Shown here: positions 37,501 to 51,600 of the stretch, piece after piece | How positions within the stretch are numbered: the stretch's first letter is position 1 | Layout of the letters: each line of letters opens with the position of its first letter | Source of the DNA: Dicaeum eximium | Taxonomy: Eukaryota; Chordata; Aves; Passeriformes; Dicaeidae | Length of the DNA stretch: 64,000 nucleotides | Reading direction: 5' to 3' | NCBI GenBank assembly: GCA_013396995.1 | Contig: VWZP01005600.1 | Coordinates: forward strand, 620,001 to 684,000 | The notes under the pieces: model-generated | What the model was told of the DNA's origin: nothing | What the model saw: only the letters and a program-made list of their open reading frames with translations | The model's database searches: none | Position numbers and translations under genes: made by a program

Positions 37501-38761
37501 TCCCAAGATCTTTACTTTGATCTTTCGTAAGGAAAATCTTGTTACAAGAATCAGACATCACAATAACTTGGTGAATAACTTGATTTTTATGATACCTATA
37601 TTAAAAAATAATTTAATTAATTGACTATTAAAAATTTCTTGAACTTTACTAATTTTAGTAGGTCCTTCAAATGCTGTCAATAAAATAATAACATTTTTAC
37701 TGGAAGTTTTGTTAAATGTTATTATCATATTTATTAGAGTAGTTTTATTTTTTGTTTTCCTTGTTTTTCCATTACTTGAGGACAAATCCCAAGCATCTGA
37801 GACTAAACACATCCACCTGAACACAACAAAATATTCTCAGAGATACTTCTCTCCTCCTTACCTGTGCTTTGGAGATTTCTTTGAACTTAAAGCAGCCAGG
37901 TAGAAATCAGTTCCAGAGCATCATGCCCAAACCATTCTCAAAATTTAGACAACAGTACCACCACACATGGCTTAAAACACAGTGAGTTAATTTTGTGAAA
38001 CACTCCTAGAAAAGCTGTTTCAATTTCTTTTCATGCTTATGTTAAATAGATGAAATACTGATTCAATTCAGTGCTAAGCACCTTTCCTGTTAGACAGTGA
38101 AATATTTATGTTCTGTATTCCTGGAAAGGCAAGGTGTGATAGCTTTGCTTGGAGAATAATGGTGAGATGCAATTTGAGTTCAGAGCTCCTGATACTCTTT
38201 GACTTGCCTGTCTCAAGGGTACTCTGTGAATGGTTTATTTTGAGTCATTGACCTAAATCGTAACTGATTTAATAATTTCTTTTGTTTCAAAGGATTTAAC
38301 TGATACAGCTCGTTCTGACCCACTTACACTACAGAGCAACCACTAACAAGTGACTTCAACTGTTTTTCTCATCCAGTTTTGGTTTAATTATTTCAGGAAC
38401 AGAGGAGCTCTGTCTAACTTTCTGAGAAAGGTGTTTATTCAGAAAATATTTATTATTTATAATGGCCTGCTAAAGGGCTGGTCAAGTTTCACAGGAAGAC
38501 AGGCTCAGCTGACCTGGACCTACCACAGCAGTCAATCTAAAGCAATCAACAGCTCAGGCTGTATTTGCTGCTGATGTTCACAGATCCCATGTGCCCCAAG
38601 TTACACATGTGCAATACACTTCTGATGCACCCAAAATGAGATTTATTGTGGTTCTGTAAAGCAGCTGTGTACCTGAGCTGGACCTTGGAGTGGTAATGAG
38701 AGCCCAAGTGTAACTGTGGGCAGTGCAAGGGCATTAAAGCACTGCACAGGCACAAGGGGGA

Positions 38762-38810
38762 ACAAAGAAAAGAGAGGAGAAGAGAAGAAAAAGCTGAGGA
38801 GAAGAGAAAT
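38762..38810. repeat. Purine-rich GA tract
   Basis: A run made mostly of gaaaa, gagga and gaga words, with only a few pyrimidines. Low-complexity polypurine sequence. Confidence 0.75.
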
Positions 38811-41800
38811 CAAAAATAGGTTTTTGTTTAAAGGGTTTTAAAAAACTGACCACTCCTTTTTGTGTTAGCACAGCCAAATCAATAGGGGGCACGGAGGGAG
38901 GGCTCAGAAGGAATTTTAATGGCTTAGCCAAGTTTATGCTAAAACTCTCTGTAAATTTAAAGTTGATTCATACATTTATCTAACTCAAGTCACGGGCTTG
39001 TTTGCTGCATTTTGTAATGATCCTGACGTGATTGCAGTGTACAGGGCCATTAGAACTGCCACTCACACCACACAGAGCCCAGGAACCACTTGGAAGTTCA
39101 GGGGAAACAAAGAACCTGACATTTATCTTGTGTCCTCAAATCACCTGGCACAACTAAATCAAAACATTACAATAGTGCAGACAGTGTTGGAAAAAGCCTT
39201 TTTGCTTTTTTCCCCCTCTTTTTTTTTTTAATTTAAAGAAGTAGCACAACATGTACCAATCTGTTCATTAAAAAAAAAAGTCTCTTAAAAGGCTGGACTC
39301 CTTTTCAGGAGCAGCAATTGGAAATAAGCATGTGATTCAGAGATTCAAATGCTGTTCATTATTTTATGCAAAGACTATTTCTGAAATGAGAAAATGCAAC
39401 AATTCAGCTTTGGTGCTGTACAAATTTTCAGGTAAAAAATTGAAATGGTTATTTAACTGTTGTATTTATATCTGATTGTAATGTTAGTGAAAAAGAACAT
39501 CTCTACTTCTGGATCCCCTCTGTCTATTAAAAAAAGAGGCAATAAATAATATGAAATTTTAAACTAAATACTACAACTAAGTACACCACAATATATGCAC
39601 TTTGTTAGATGAAGTAATATTGATGACAAGTATGCTGGTTTGGATTTGCACCAAAAGTCAAAATATATTTGGACCGTCTGTTTGGTGTAGCTTCATTTTT
39701 CATTGATAAATTGTTTTTCTAAAATTTTTAATTCTTTTTATTTTCTGTCCAAATACTGAATTTTCATTTTAGTGAGCCATTTTATGTTAAGTTGAAAATT
39801 AGATATATCTAGTATGACATGGTAAACAGCTATGTCAGAACAGCTGTGATGAATGATTCAAGTTAAGTAATACAAGATACACAATGCTTATAGGCATTCT
39901 GTGTTCTGCTTTAGTGCAGGCAAAACCTGTTTTATTTTTTCCTTTTAATAAATAAAAGCCCTAGGAAATATTTTCAAGCTAAGGGCAGTCAGAATGCTAC
40001 ACACAACAACAAAATCAAGCACTGAGCCAAATATTTATCCCATATATGTATTTTTATCTGTTTAAATATACATGTTTTTATTTCTAGACTATCTTCAGAG
40101 ATTTCTGTACTCCGGGAACTTCTTATGAATCCCAGAACTGTTTAAGCCTATGATGAAAATAGCATTCCATTAGGAAAATAACAACATGCCATCGAGAGCG
40201 GATGAAAAGCCCAGGAGCTACAGGCAGTTTCCAAACAGTGTCCCACCATTCCCTGACTGCTAAGGAATGATGGAATGATTAACCCCTTACTCTCCCCGAG
40301 CTGATTCCCTTTCCTTGGGGCAGAGAGGGTCTCTGGGTGTGAGCCCAGCCCCTCCCCTGTCCCCAGGGGCCTCGGAACCACGGCTGGCACCGAGGCCAAA
40401 TGGGCCAAGTTTCCTTCTCGGAGCCCAGCTGAAAAAGCTGCTAGACAAATTCAGGTATAAAGTCACAAATGTTCTTAAATGTGGTTCCTGGTTCATGCAC
40501 AAGTTGGGGAGCACCAGGGATTTGGAAACCACGCCAGTAAAATTTCACTGTCAGCTGCAGCAGCTGCAGAGTCCCAGTCTGAGGCAGAGGTGGCACACAC
40601 GAACCACCCAAGTCTTGGTGTTCAGCTGCTGCAAACCAAGTGCTTTTCCCTCTCTGAGGGCATGAGAAATAGCAAACTTCACAAACAATATTCACTTAGT
40701 GCCTCAATAGCCACAGAGTATGTTTGGTTGATTTTCCTTGAAAATTATTTGAAAACCACTAAAATATTATTGGGATAGTACATAATTGAGTAGCTGATCA
40801 TCAAGAGAAATCATCAACTATCCTGTTGATTCCCACCCTAGAAGCTACAGCAGCCATGAGGAGATTGTGTCACAGTCACTCAGAGGTGAGAAAAGCTCAT
40901 TTTTCAGTGAAAGGCTTATAAATCCCCCAAAGTGATACTAAGCAGAACATTGCTAGTTATACAAAGGTGGCTGAAATCACATCTTTTCTTCCCAGATACA
41001 CAGAGGCAAAACCATCCTAAGTTTTCAAGTTTTTCCTATTGGAGAGTGCTCTTCCTTCTTTTCTGGGTCAGGCCTTAAATATCCCTTATTCTAGAAAAAG
41101 GCAAAAAAAAATTATTTTACCCAGGCATAACATATTTCCACTACTAACTTAAAGGTGTTTACAGATATTTATTAGGCTTTTGAAAGGTAAACACCATGAA
41201 GACAAAAGTCCCACCCGAGGTCACAAAGTGAGTTTGCTGCACATTTGAAACCCCAAGTTCCAGTGCTCAGTTTCCTGCTCTCAGTGTAATTGTTATCTAC
41301 ATACTTCCATCACTCTGTGCAGTCAGATTTTGAAAAAAAGAAAAAAAAAATCAAGCCACATAAAACAACACAAAAAGATGAGGTCTCAATTAATATAATT
41401 ACTTAAAATTACTATAGCTGAACGAGTTCACAAAAACGATTTAAAGATCAAATCCAAACCAGCCACTTCAAAAGACTAAGTTTGCTAGAACTAATTACCT
41501 AAAGAGCACTGTTACTCTTTTAGTGCCTAGAAAGAATAAACAATAATATTATCTACTGCTAAACTGCTATTAATGAAGAAAGGTAGAATAATTTATCATT
41601 GTATAATTAAGACAATGCCATTAAGCATGCTTTAACGATTCTGTATAATAGTTTCCTATCTCTAGAGAATACTTTTGAAACAGGGAGTAATTGTCTAAAT
41701 AATTTTTGATTAAGTCCTTGATCAAACTGATCCACATTTACAGAAGTGAGACAGATCTAAATGCTCATACAAGGAGTGACAACTTGCTTTATTTAATTGT

Positions 41801-43029
41801 CCACGGGTGATGCACTTTTTTCATTCCAATCCTAGGCAAAATGCTGTCTTTAATTAACCTAATGGGATTTTCAACCTTACCAGCAATGGAGCCAAGACAT
41901 CAAGCTGGTTGGAGCTTAAGTTGTGCTCCAACCATTCCCCCTCTGTTTTGCTTTTACCAACACCTGGTCATTAGCTCATTTATTATTCACCAGCATTTTC
42001 CAGTGTACTGTCACCTTGTCAGGCTCCTTTATATTTTCATTTTCTCAAAACCCTTATTTGTGCCCAGAGTTTCCATAATGGGTTTGAATTCTGTCCATAT
42101 CCACCAGGCTTTTCCCTGACACCCACGCTGATCCATCAGCTGTCCCTGGGAGCTCCTGGGCACAGGGCTCCCTGTCAGACTCAAGGGTTTTGGTTTTAAA
42201 CACAGGACTGTGCTATGGAGTCATGTAATATCAAAGGACTTGAACTTCTCCTACACCCAAGCAGGTTCAATGCCAAGAATTTGAAGACAGTTCCTTCCTA
42301 ATTATTTTTCACTTCCTTATGTGAAAGCACTCTGTGATTCTACACCCATTGGGCACCTCCACTCGGGCTGGCAGCAGCACAACCTGGACCCGGGTACAGG
42401 ATCAGCCAAGAGAGAAACACCAGGAAAGTGCCTTTCACTCCTTGTTTACAGATGAATACACTGAGCAGGGGAGCTCTGCCACAATCTGAGATCAGCAAAG
42501 CTCCTGTGCACATCTCGTCCTACTGTGAGATGATCATGCTGCTGAAGAAGTTTCTTAGCTATTTTCAGACCTCTACAAGACTATTCTTAAACATCATCAA
42601 ATGCAGAAATCATGCAAGCAGTGATGGGTTTAGGTCCTTTACTTATGATTTCAGTCAGGAACACCACCTGCTTTTCACTCTACACTTAGATCATTTTCTC
42701 TCATTCTGTCTAAGAAACAATCCCTTTCTTTCTTCAAAGCTTCCACAGAACCTCTCTTGCCTCAATTTGATACTAACAATTTTAATTTGCTTATTAACAG
42801 GAGGCTTTAATACACTTTCTACCTGCCAGCAGTGTCAATCTATAAAAATAGTTTTTGCAGAAGGCTTTACTAGAGATCACCTTTAAGGATCTATAAACTT
42901 ACATGGTAAGAAAAATCAACAATATTTTAAAATGCCTAATAGTATTTAGTAGAATTTCAATAAAGCTATTCCAAATTATACATGTGAATAGTCCACTCAG
43001 CTAAGCTCTATATACTCTATCAGACAAAA

Positions 43030-43068
43030 CAAAGAAAAAAAAAAGGGGAAAAAAAAAGATAAAAAAGT
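43030..43068. repeat. A-rich low-complexity tract
   Basis: Adenine runs broken by gggg, gat and g. No retroposed gene is recognised upstream. Confidence 0.75.
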
Positions 43069-45099
43069 GAGAGTGCTTCTATTTATGTGAACTGGTGGCC
43101 TTATTCTTTGTGAGTTCTCCACCTTTGTAAACACACAAATTTTATCAGAAATAACAGCCTCCTGAAGTGATTCCTTGTTTTAAAAGGTTCAAGGTAAGCG
43201 AAGAAAAAGTTAAAAGAAAAAAGAAATAGGATTGGAAAACAACAGAACATCGTGATAAGGCACACGAAATGGATGACATTGTATCTCAACAGCCTCCATA
43301 CAAGTATTTGCTGAAACATTTTAAATTCCAGATCGCCTCAGCCAGCAATGAAACTTTGCATAATGAAATAAGAAAGCTACACTGGAAGATTCTCAGCTAA
43401 CAAGTGTTGTTCCATCTTTCAATAAAGGCAAATTAATTGCTTTATAGAAATTAATTAAACCTTGCAGTGATGGATACAATGAATACAACTATCACAAAAA
43501 TTACCCAGAATGTCTGAAGTGAATTTCCAGAGCATCAAGGGGTCATCAGGGATGGAACTGAGACCTTGCCACCCTGAAAGCTGGCCCATCCAAATCTGCA
43601 GTGCAAGGTTTACTCACATATTATCACAGCAGAAGAGGACACTGAGGGTTACCTCGATTTATGGAATTTTTAAAATAACCTCCGTCAAGAAAAATGCACT
43701 TCTAGAAAAGCAACAAATCCAAGATCACAAAACACAGCAAATACTCATAATATTGTAGAATCACTGTGCAGCCATCACTGCCTCCTCTGTTCCATCTCAA
43801 ATCACCAAGAAAAAGGCCCCAGTCCCTCCGGAGGAAAATCTCCCTGGAGAAGAGGCCACATGCTTCAGCAGACATTATCTTCTGTTATCTACCTAATCAT
43901 TCAGGACAGCACATGTACTCTAATATTCACTCTCACACTGCAGCTTCCTCCTGCAGGTTTCTTGCACAGCACCATGGTTCTGCTCACTGCCTTTTGGCTG
44001 TGGTGGATGAGGGGTTCCTCCGTGTCCCTCTGCCAGCAGCCACCGCTCACGGGGCTGGCGGTCACACACGAGCCCATCCTGCCCCTCAGCCCTGTGTGAG
44101 ATCCTCACCCAACACCCACAGGGGTGCCTGAAGGCAGCTGGGGACAGCAAGGGCTGAAGCAGCACCAGCCCAGAGCAGGGGAGCTCACGTGGGGATATCT
44201 GAGATCAGCTACCACAAAAGAAATGCCAACAACCATCTCCTGTTCACCATCTGTGCCAGAGTTCCACCAAGCAACAACAGTCAGAAAGGAGAAACGAGTT
44301 TAAAAATGATCTTAAAAGTGCAAGGAATCTTAGCAAAATCCATTTGGTCCTTTCTTTCTGTTGCCCTTTCACAGACTGAACAATAACCAAGCAGCAATGT
44401 CTAATTTCTTCACAAGTCTAAGCTCCCTGCATTAAAGCCAGCCCCCACAATTTTGCCATCTGCTGCCTGGATTGCCTTGCATCCAGCACAGAGATCCCAA
44501 CATTCTTCAACTGCCATGGTCAAACTTCCCAGGCAAAAGCATCAGCACTCTGTGACAAGGACAGAGATCAAACCTAAGGGAACTTGGCAAGAAGCATTTA
44601 AAGGAAATTTAAAGCAAATTCTGTTTCATCTACCACATTCAGTTGTATCAGTGATTCTTGCAAAATAAAATTTATCACTTCAATGAAGACACTTGATTTT
44701 AGCTAAGTACTTCTTGTATCTGTACAGCCATACAGACATCCTGATCTCCATCCACAGTATATGAAACTGATAGTGTTTTAAAATTGCCTATTCTCCAAAG
44801 ATATTGGATAGTTTGAACAAGTTTACAGCTTTTTTTTTTTTCAAAACAGAAAATTAACTAGAAGTCCAAAGCTTAGCTGGTTCTTTTTCTAAGGATTAGA
44901 TATTAAGTGCAGAGAACAAAATTAATAACGCAGTTTAACAAAATTTACCTTGTGAAACCAGAATTCTCTATGGCCATAACCAGCTTGTTGTAGGTTAAAC
45001 ACAAGCCTTAATATGCTCTCTTTGTTCCAATTCTGTATTACCTACCAAGGTAAAGGATTTCTTAGTACTGTTATTTTTAGCAGTACTTTACAGAAGGCA

Positions 45100-45560
45100 A
45101 TAATACTGCACAGAGCTCTCCCACAGAACAAGAAAGATGCTCACAAATTGGAGCAAGTCCAGAGAAGGCAGCCAATGTCTCAAGGGACTGGAACATGGGA
45201 TCTACGTGGAGAGATGAAGGAACTGGACTTGTTTAATTGCAGAAATGGCCAGCAGTGGCCTTGCTGTTCCTGTGAGGCCACGGAGAAGAGGGAGATGGGG
45301 CTTTACTGGGGCAACCAAAGGGGAGTGAGAAACCACCAATGCAAGCTGAGGTACAGGAAGTCTGAACAGAAATAAAGTGGGCAAAAATCACTCTGGGGAC
45401 AAATAAGCACTGGAGAGGTTCAGAGGCTGGGGAATCTTGAACATTTTCAAGACTCAACTTCACAAAGCCCTCAGCAGCCCAGTCTCAGTTCAACACTGAC
45501 ACTGGGATTAGGTGAGCTCCAGAGGTCCTTTCCAGCCTCAGTGGCCTGTGCCTATGATGT
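45100..45560 (+). mobile_element. CR1 LINE 3'-end fragment
   Basis: Sense-strand CR1 features appear in order: acaagaaagatgctcacaaa with ttggagcaagtccagagaag, ggactggaacatgg, ggaactggacttgtttaatt, ctgaggtacaggaagtctga, ttaggtgagctccagaggtc and ctttccagcctcagtgg. The copy is diverged and 5'-truncated. It ends without intact terminal repeats (cctatgatgttct). Its orientation is opposite to TENM2. The 120-aa plus-strand frame at 45013-45375 lies largely inside it and is not a gene. Confidence 0.9.
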
Positions 45561-48500
45561 TCTTAATCTAGGAAAAGTTCCATAACCATTAAAAAGTAGG
45601 AAGAAACAAAAGAACTGTTTATTTTGGAAACAAGCCTGTTAAGCAAACACACAAAGCAAGCTTTGTAAGCTGAGCATGCAGGCGTAAAAAGTCAGAGGTT
45701 TTTGAAGTAAAAAATCATCTAAGCTTGCAGGTTTCCAGCTGAATTCCAAGCTTGAAGAGCACAAGGAGGCAGAGGCTGCATTCTGCCTGCACACACGTGC
45801 AGCCTGCATTGGAGCAGACACTGCAGTGGGTCCTGCCACAGTCACACTGGTGGCACACCAGGTGTGTGTGTGGTGTGTCAGGGAAAAGTGAACAGGCTGT
45901 GCTCCTTCTTCAGTTCCACAGCATAGATCTTTGAGGGAATACACGTCTGGAGTGAAGAAAATGCACAGGAACTAAAAGCACAATTTAACAAAAGTAAGAA
46001 GCACAAGCTCTGTCACAATTCCCAAGAGACTACTGCAAGCTCATACGTTTCCAAACATGTCATTTGACAGTGCTGACTTTGAAACAGTCCCTTAAAAACG
46101 TGAAAACAAACCCAAAAGAAAACAACTCTGCTATATGTTGTGATGACACTACCATAAATCTAAAGAAAACAACACATGAGAAGGAATTGTAACCTCTAAC
46201 TCTCACCTCTCCACCAGGCACAGCCACATTCCTGTGTCATGTAAATCAACACAAGGCCTATTCTCTTTTCACTGAAGATTTTGGTTTTTGTTTGGAGGCC
46301 CAGGAAGCATGGCATTCATCTGGACCTATCCTACAGATATATGGCCAATGACCAACCTGAGGTCTGTGTGTCATACACAGGCATATGGTACATTATTCTG
46401 TTTGGAAATCTAAAAATTTTTTTAAAACAAAATGAAAAAAAAAAAAGAAATCAAAACTTAAATTGTTGTAGTGATTTACAAACAAAATCCTTCCATTTCT
46501 ATTTCCATTGCTGAATGTGGCACAGACAGCAGGTGTGAACCCACAACCCCACAGAAGTCAGTGGTGTTCTCTCTTCCTGTACAATTTTGTCTGCCAAACT
46601 TCAAAAGGCTCACTGATTTTAGCCAATATGGGCTAAAATCAACTGGCATTTTGTCTCAGCTGGGCTGATGGGTGCAGCTAATGTTGCCTTTCTGCTGTAT
46701 TTAAGTCAAAGCAGGAGTGTGGAGAACATGAGCTGCTAGGCCTGGGACTAGAGTGCAGCTGGCCAGCAGAAGCTGGGAAGGAAGGAATACTTTACTGATA
46801 TCCATGATGTGAATTAGTGCTGGCAGCTGTTGAGATGTGCAGAGTCAATAAAGCATCCTAATTAACCACCTTCCTTGTAACTTCCCCATTTGTGGCCCAG
46901 GTGAGCTCCCATCCATGCTGGGCTAGCCAGAATTCCACACTGAATTCCAAGCTCAGGCACTCACCCCACACACATCTGGCTCTGGCAGCAGTCACAGCTG
47001 CACCTCAGTCCCCTGGACAAAGTGTGCTCCAGGTAACATCCTACTGCACCTTCCAGCAGGGATTTACTAATGCTCCAGCCTTTAAAGAGTTGCTTCTCTT
47101 CCCCAAGACAAGCACTGCAATTCCCTATTTTAATACAGAAGTTATGAGGCAGAGGAGAGTCAAGTGCAGCAGCCCTGCTGTTTAAAACCTCCCCTGTGCA
47201 ATGGGTCATTCTCCCATACAGGCACTGGGAAAAAGTCTCCTGTATCTGTGCCTCTCAGAGCAGGAAGGAAACTGGAACCAAATACTATAAATGCTTTATT
47301 ATCCTGAACTGAAATCAATAAACTATGAACAGTGGTAACCTAATTTACTAGCAAACAGAACTGAAAAGATATCTGACAAAGCTTTTCATATACATTAAGA
47401 GCCATCAGATTGCAATTTTAGGTCAATACCAAGATACACAATGACCCAGAGTAAAATTATCTATATACCATTACCAATTTACCACAGTAAATTCTAACTT
47501 GCATGAAAACTTTCATGAATTATTAAAACAAAAAAATAAAATGTAAAGGAGAGAAAAGAAATCTTTTTCTTGATGCCCTTGCCACTGATATGCACATGTT
47601 GCTCTTCAAAAGCTGGTTGTGCACAAGCAGTGGTAGGGACTGCCAGGCAGCTCCCTAAAGGGGGGATCTGGGAGCTCATCCATGGTGGGGACAGTGCTGG
47701 TGGTCCCTCATACTTCCCAAAAAGAGTCTCCTATCCAAAAAAGAGCAGGACTGGTAAGTGTGTATTTGGGTGTTTGGTCAGTGGCACAGCCAAAGCCACT
47801 TGAGGTGACATCTCCTCCAGCACCCCCACGGAGACTCCCTGGGGGCAGCAGCCCTGGCAAGGCTCCTGCCTCTCTGCACTGACACAGGTGACACAAAGGA
47901 CATGCAGGGCTCTGCATTAGGCAGCAGCACCCCCCTGTCAGTAATTCCTACTCCTCCAGGAAAAAGCACTCCCTGAACCAGACAGCTTCCTACAGACAAG
48001 AGTTCTGTGCTTTGAGAAGCAGCTGGAACTGCAAACAGAAAAAGAAAACAAGTATTTGTTCAATTAGAGTGGGGGAAAACAGCAAAAGGAAACAACCAAC
48101 AGTAACTGAGCCTGTGTTTGAACCACTAACATTGGTTTCAATTATTCATTATGATTCATCATTTTTTATTTCAGCTACCATAAGAGCAAAGGATTTCCAT
48201 TTACATCACTCAGCTGTCCAGTTTCATTCCCATTTCCTGAGAGGCAAGGTTAAAAAAAAGACAATCCCCAGACTGAGCAAGCACACCATGAGTTAACTAC
48301 TGGGAACAGAAATCAAGCTTCAGCAATTTAACCAGATTTTTCAGCTTCACAATTTTGATTGAAAAGTAAGTTTTAGTCAAGATATGTTACACATACACAA
48401 CTTACAAATTCCTTTGCTTGAACTTCTGCACTGGGTATTCTCTTAAATAAATAAACATGCTATTTATTTAGTTTGGCATTAAGTCCCTTTTATCATTCCC

Positions 48501-48599
48501 ATAAAAATATTGTCAAGGACAAAGCAGTTTGCATGAACCCTTGTTCATGTAATATATATTTTTTGAATTATTTAGTTTTACTTTTCAACTACTGGTCAA

Positions 48600-48625
48600 T
48601 TTTTGGCTTCAATTTTCGGCTTCAA
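48600..48625. repeat. 13-bp tandem duplication
   Basis: Two adjacent copies of ttttNggcttcaa (T or C at the variable base) are followed by a partial third, ttttgg. A small local duplication in AT-rich sequence. Confidence 0.85.
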
Positions 48626-51600
48626 TTTTGGATAAAAGGATTTAAAGTAGCCTGATAGCATAGTCCTGAACTAAAATAATAAATGAAAAAAAAGGATAAA
48701 AGGAAAAGAAATAAATTTCTTAAGAGTAGCTTACAGATTGGGGTTATCTCTGCAGTTTTGAATTGATGGTAACGTTTATATATTAGAAGATCTGCAAAGG
48801 AGAGATTCTACAACACACGGATCTCAATGCTTGGGGCAATCCTCAAGAGAAAGACCTATAATAACCTCAATTGCAACTGAATTTATGGAAGTGGAATAAC
48901 CTTTAACTGAAAAGAGTGATTCTTAAACATAAAACAAACGAATTATATCTCATTTCCTAGAAATAAGGAAGTCTATATACTTCCATAATATCTTGATGGA
49001 ATTGTCAGTTTTCCAGGTGGGGTGGCTTAAATTCTGAAAGCAGATTAGAAATTCTAGCTTGAAGAAGCAATATTTCTCCTCTCTTCTGCACAGGTGAAAA
49101 AATCATAGATATGTGCCTTTCTTTAAATCATTTATCCATCTGAAATATTTTTTTGTAGTCAGTATAAAAAACCTACATGAGGCTGCTGGAATATTTTCCA
49201 ATAATCAAGACTACAAAATTAGGAAATGTCCCATTTAGAAATTGAGTTTTGAGTGATAAGAAGGAAATGCAAACTGGTCCACAGTGCCATGCCTCCATTT
49301 AGACTGCACTAATGTTAGTTCTGATACAGTGCAAGTGCATCACCAGACAGATGGTCAGATCAGGACTGCAAATGTATGTGACTTAAAAATTGTGATTCAA
49401 CATGAAATTGTGACATATCAGTTAATTAGATTTTGTTTAATGAAGAATCAGAATGCTTTTAAAAGTTATTTCTTTCTATAGAGAGATTTCTCCATACTTC
49501 CTAAGAATTCCAGAAATTAGATAAGTCTAAGGATAAGTCTACTTATCTGTGTAGAACCAGGCTAATCCTCACTTTGCTAAATAACATCATTTATCAGAGG
49601 GACCAAAAGCAGATTTCCTTATCATTCCCACTAGGAATTTAACTAGGAAAAGTCTCATATCATGAAAAACTCCTAAAATTTCTACTAAAACGCACCCACA
49701 GGAGATTACAAATGCTGTGCCCAAGCTCCACAGTTAAACCAAACCTCTGTGAGTGGCATGAGAACCTGGTACAGTAAAAACAGACAAAGTAACCACAATG
49801 GAAAAGTATTTGGGGCAGCAGAGTTTTGCTCCAGATCAGGGCTGTGTAACAAATCCAGTAACACAGGAGGTGCCCAGAACAGATCCAGTGGGCAGCTAGG
49901 TACAAAATCTGTAGTGCAGCAGGTAAAACTAAAAGATTAAAAATAAATAAAATAATTGATTTTAAAAACCCACAACAAATAAAGGTTGGAATATGATGCA
50001 TACATTTCACACCAGTGAACCGACAAGATTACAAGACTTTCTTTTTTCCTGTTTGTAATCAGAACTTCATTAACATTTAGTGGGTTTCAGCTACTTGATT
50101 TTGACCCATTTTTGTGCCTGAGATTTCACAAGCTGCTTAATTTTGAGTGTTCCCCAAACCCATCTGCACTTCTAGAACTTGTTCTCCCTTTTTCTCTTGA
50201 TTTCACAAATTCTAGGTGCAGTGCATTTGCAATGATTATCCTTATAGATGAATCCAGCATGAGACAATAGCACAGATTTTCAGAATTCATCTATTCCTCA
50301 TATGCATTTCCAAAATTACTGACAATTAATGAGTTTCTACAGTGTGCATTTAAATGCAGCTCTTTGAAGTAATCATTACTAGCCAGGAAAAGTCAATTGA
50401 AGAAATGGATTGATGAAAAGAAAAATAACTAATGCACTATCCCTGTACCTACAGTACTTGTCAACACTTTTAACTGCAATCCTAGGTCCAAAATGCACTA
50501 AAATAGAGTAAATTCCATATCCAATGAGTAATGCTGACCAAAACGATGAATTTCTAAGTATGCTGAATATGCCCTAAAAAGTGGAGTCTAAGGACTTTTC
50601 TTCTCTGGAAGGTAGGTTTTGGGTTTTTTTTTCTATCAAAACTCAATTCCCTTTTGTCCCCAAATAAATAAGATTTTACACACAACTGAGTTTATCTGCC
50701 TCAAATCGATTAAAACATTAAAATCAATCTTAAAAAAAAAAAACATATAGTTAAGCAATCTGATTATTACTGCAAGTCTTGTAGGAACACAGATGTGCTG
50801 AATATGAATTTCACTGCTTGAAAGGTACTTTGGAAGGTGTTAGGCATTACTAAAATGCTTTCAAAACATGTGCAGCCACTTACCAAAAATGCTCAGGAGC
50901 TTTACCCAGTTTGAAAAGAAGAGCTTTTTCACAGCTTTAGTTTTATAGTATGTCTTTTTAGGCAAATTTCAAAGAATGCATAGTTCACATAATTTAAACT
51001 GAATTCACCTGTAATTTGGTATTTGACAGAGCTAATGCTTAATTGTTTCTAAGGCGTCTGCAAACAAAAATATTTCTTCTTTTATTCCTCAAACATTTCA
51101 CTAAAATTATATTTTGCTTTGTTTTCACACTGAGGATTGAATTTGACACTTTAATAGAGAAAAGCAGCTTGTGCTGGTAACTATGCTTCTAATTATTGTA
51201 CTCACAATTTTCTTTGTTTTATATCAGAAAGAATTTAATGAGACTTACATTTTGAAATATAGCACTGCTGCTGTAGAAGAGACTTTCTTCCAACAAATTC
51301 TGGTTTAGCATCTGAGCAACTCAAAGAGTTTCTGACCAATGAGTTCACCCCAGCAACATTCAGGTTTGCATCCAGGTGTGGACACAACTGAAAGTTCTCC
51401 AAAGCCCACCATGGGCACAGCTGTTTATTGTTTCCCTCTCAAGTGTTTTCAATCTTACCTCATCTTAGATACCAGAAGCTATTTTCTGTTTAACAGTGCA
51501 AGGTTAACAAACACTTTTCGAATAATGTCATAATCTACTGTGTAGATCTTCACTACCAGTTTTACCTTCTTCACACAAAGATAACAATGATTATCTCTGC

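Larger units (their letters stand above)
34591..45099. other. Non-coding sequence upstream of the TENM2 first coding exon
   Basis: Probably 5'UTR intron or upstream flank. It contains T-rich runs near 36405-36450, a purine-rich stretch at 38762-38810, A-rich runs at 41333-41350 and 43030-43068, and GC-richer patches near 36015-36200, 40300-40640 and 43960-44180. No promoter, CpG island of clear strength or untranslated exon could be placed with confidence. Confidence 0.5.

Noticed and set aside
42428..42886. 152-codon plus-strand frame, the longest in the window
   Set aside because: No domain, no retroviral or LINE similarity that I recognise, and no nearby promoter or poly-A structure.
45013..45375. 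120-codon plus-strand open frame
   Set aside because: It lies largely within the CR1 3'-end fragment, and the translation does not resemble a CR1 or host protein.
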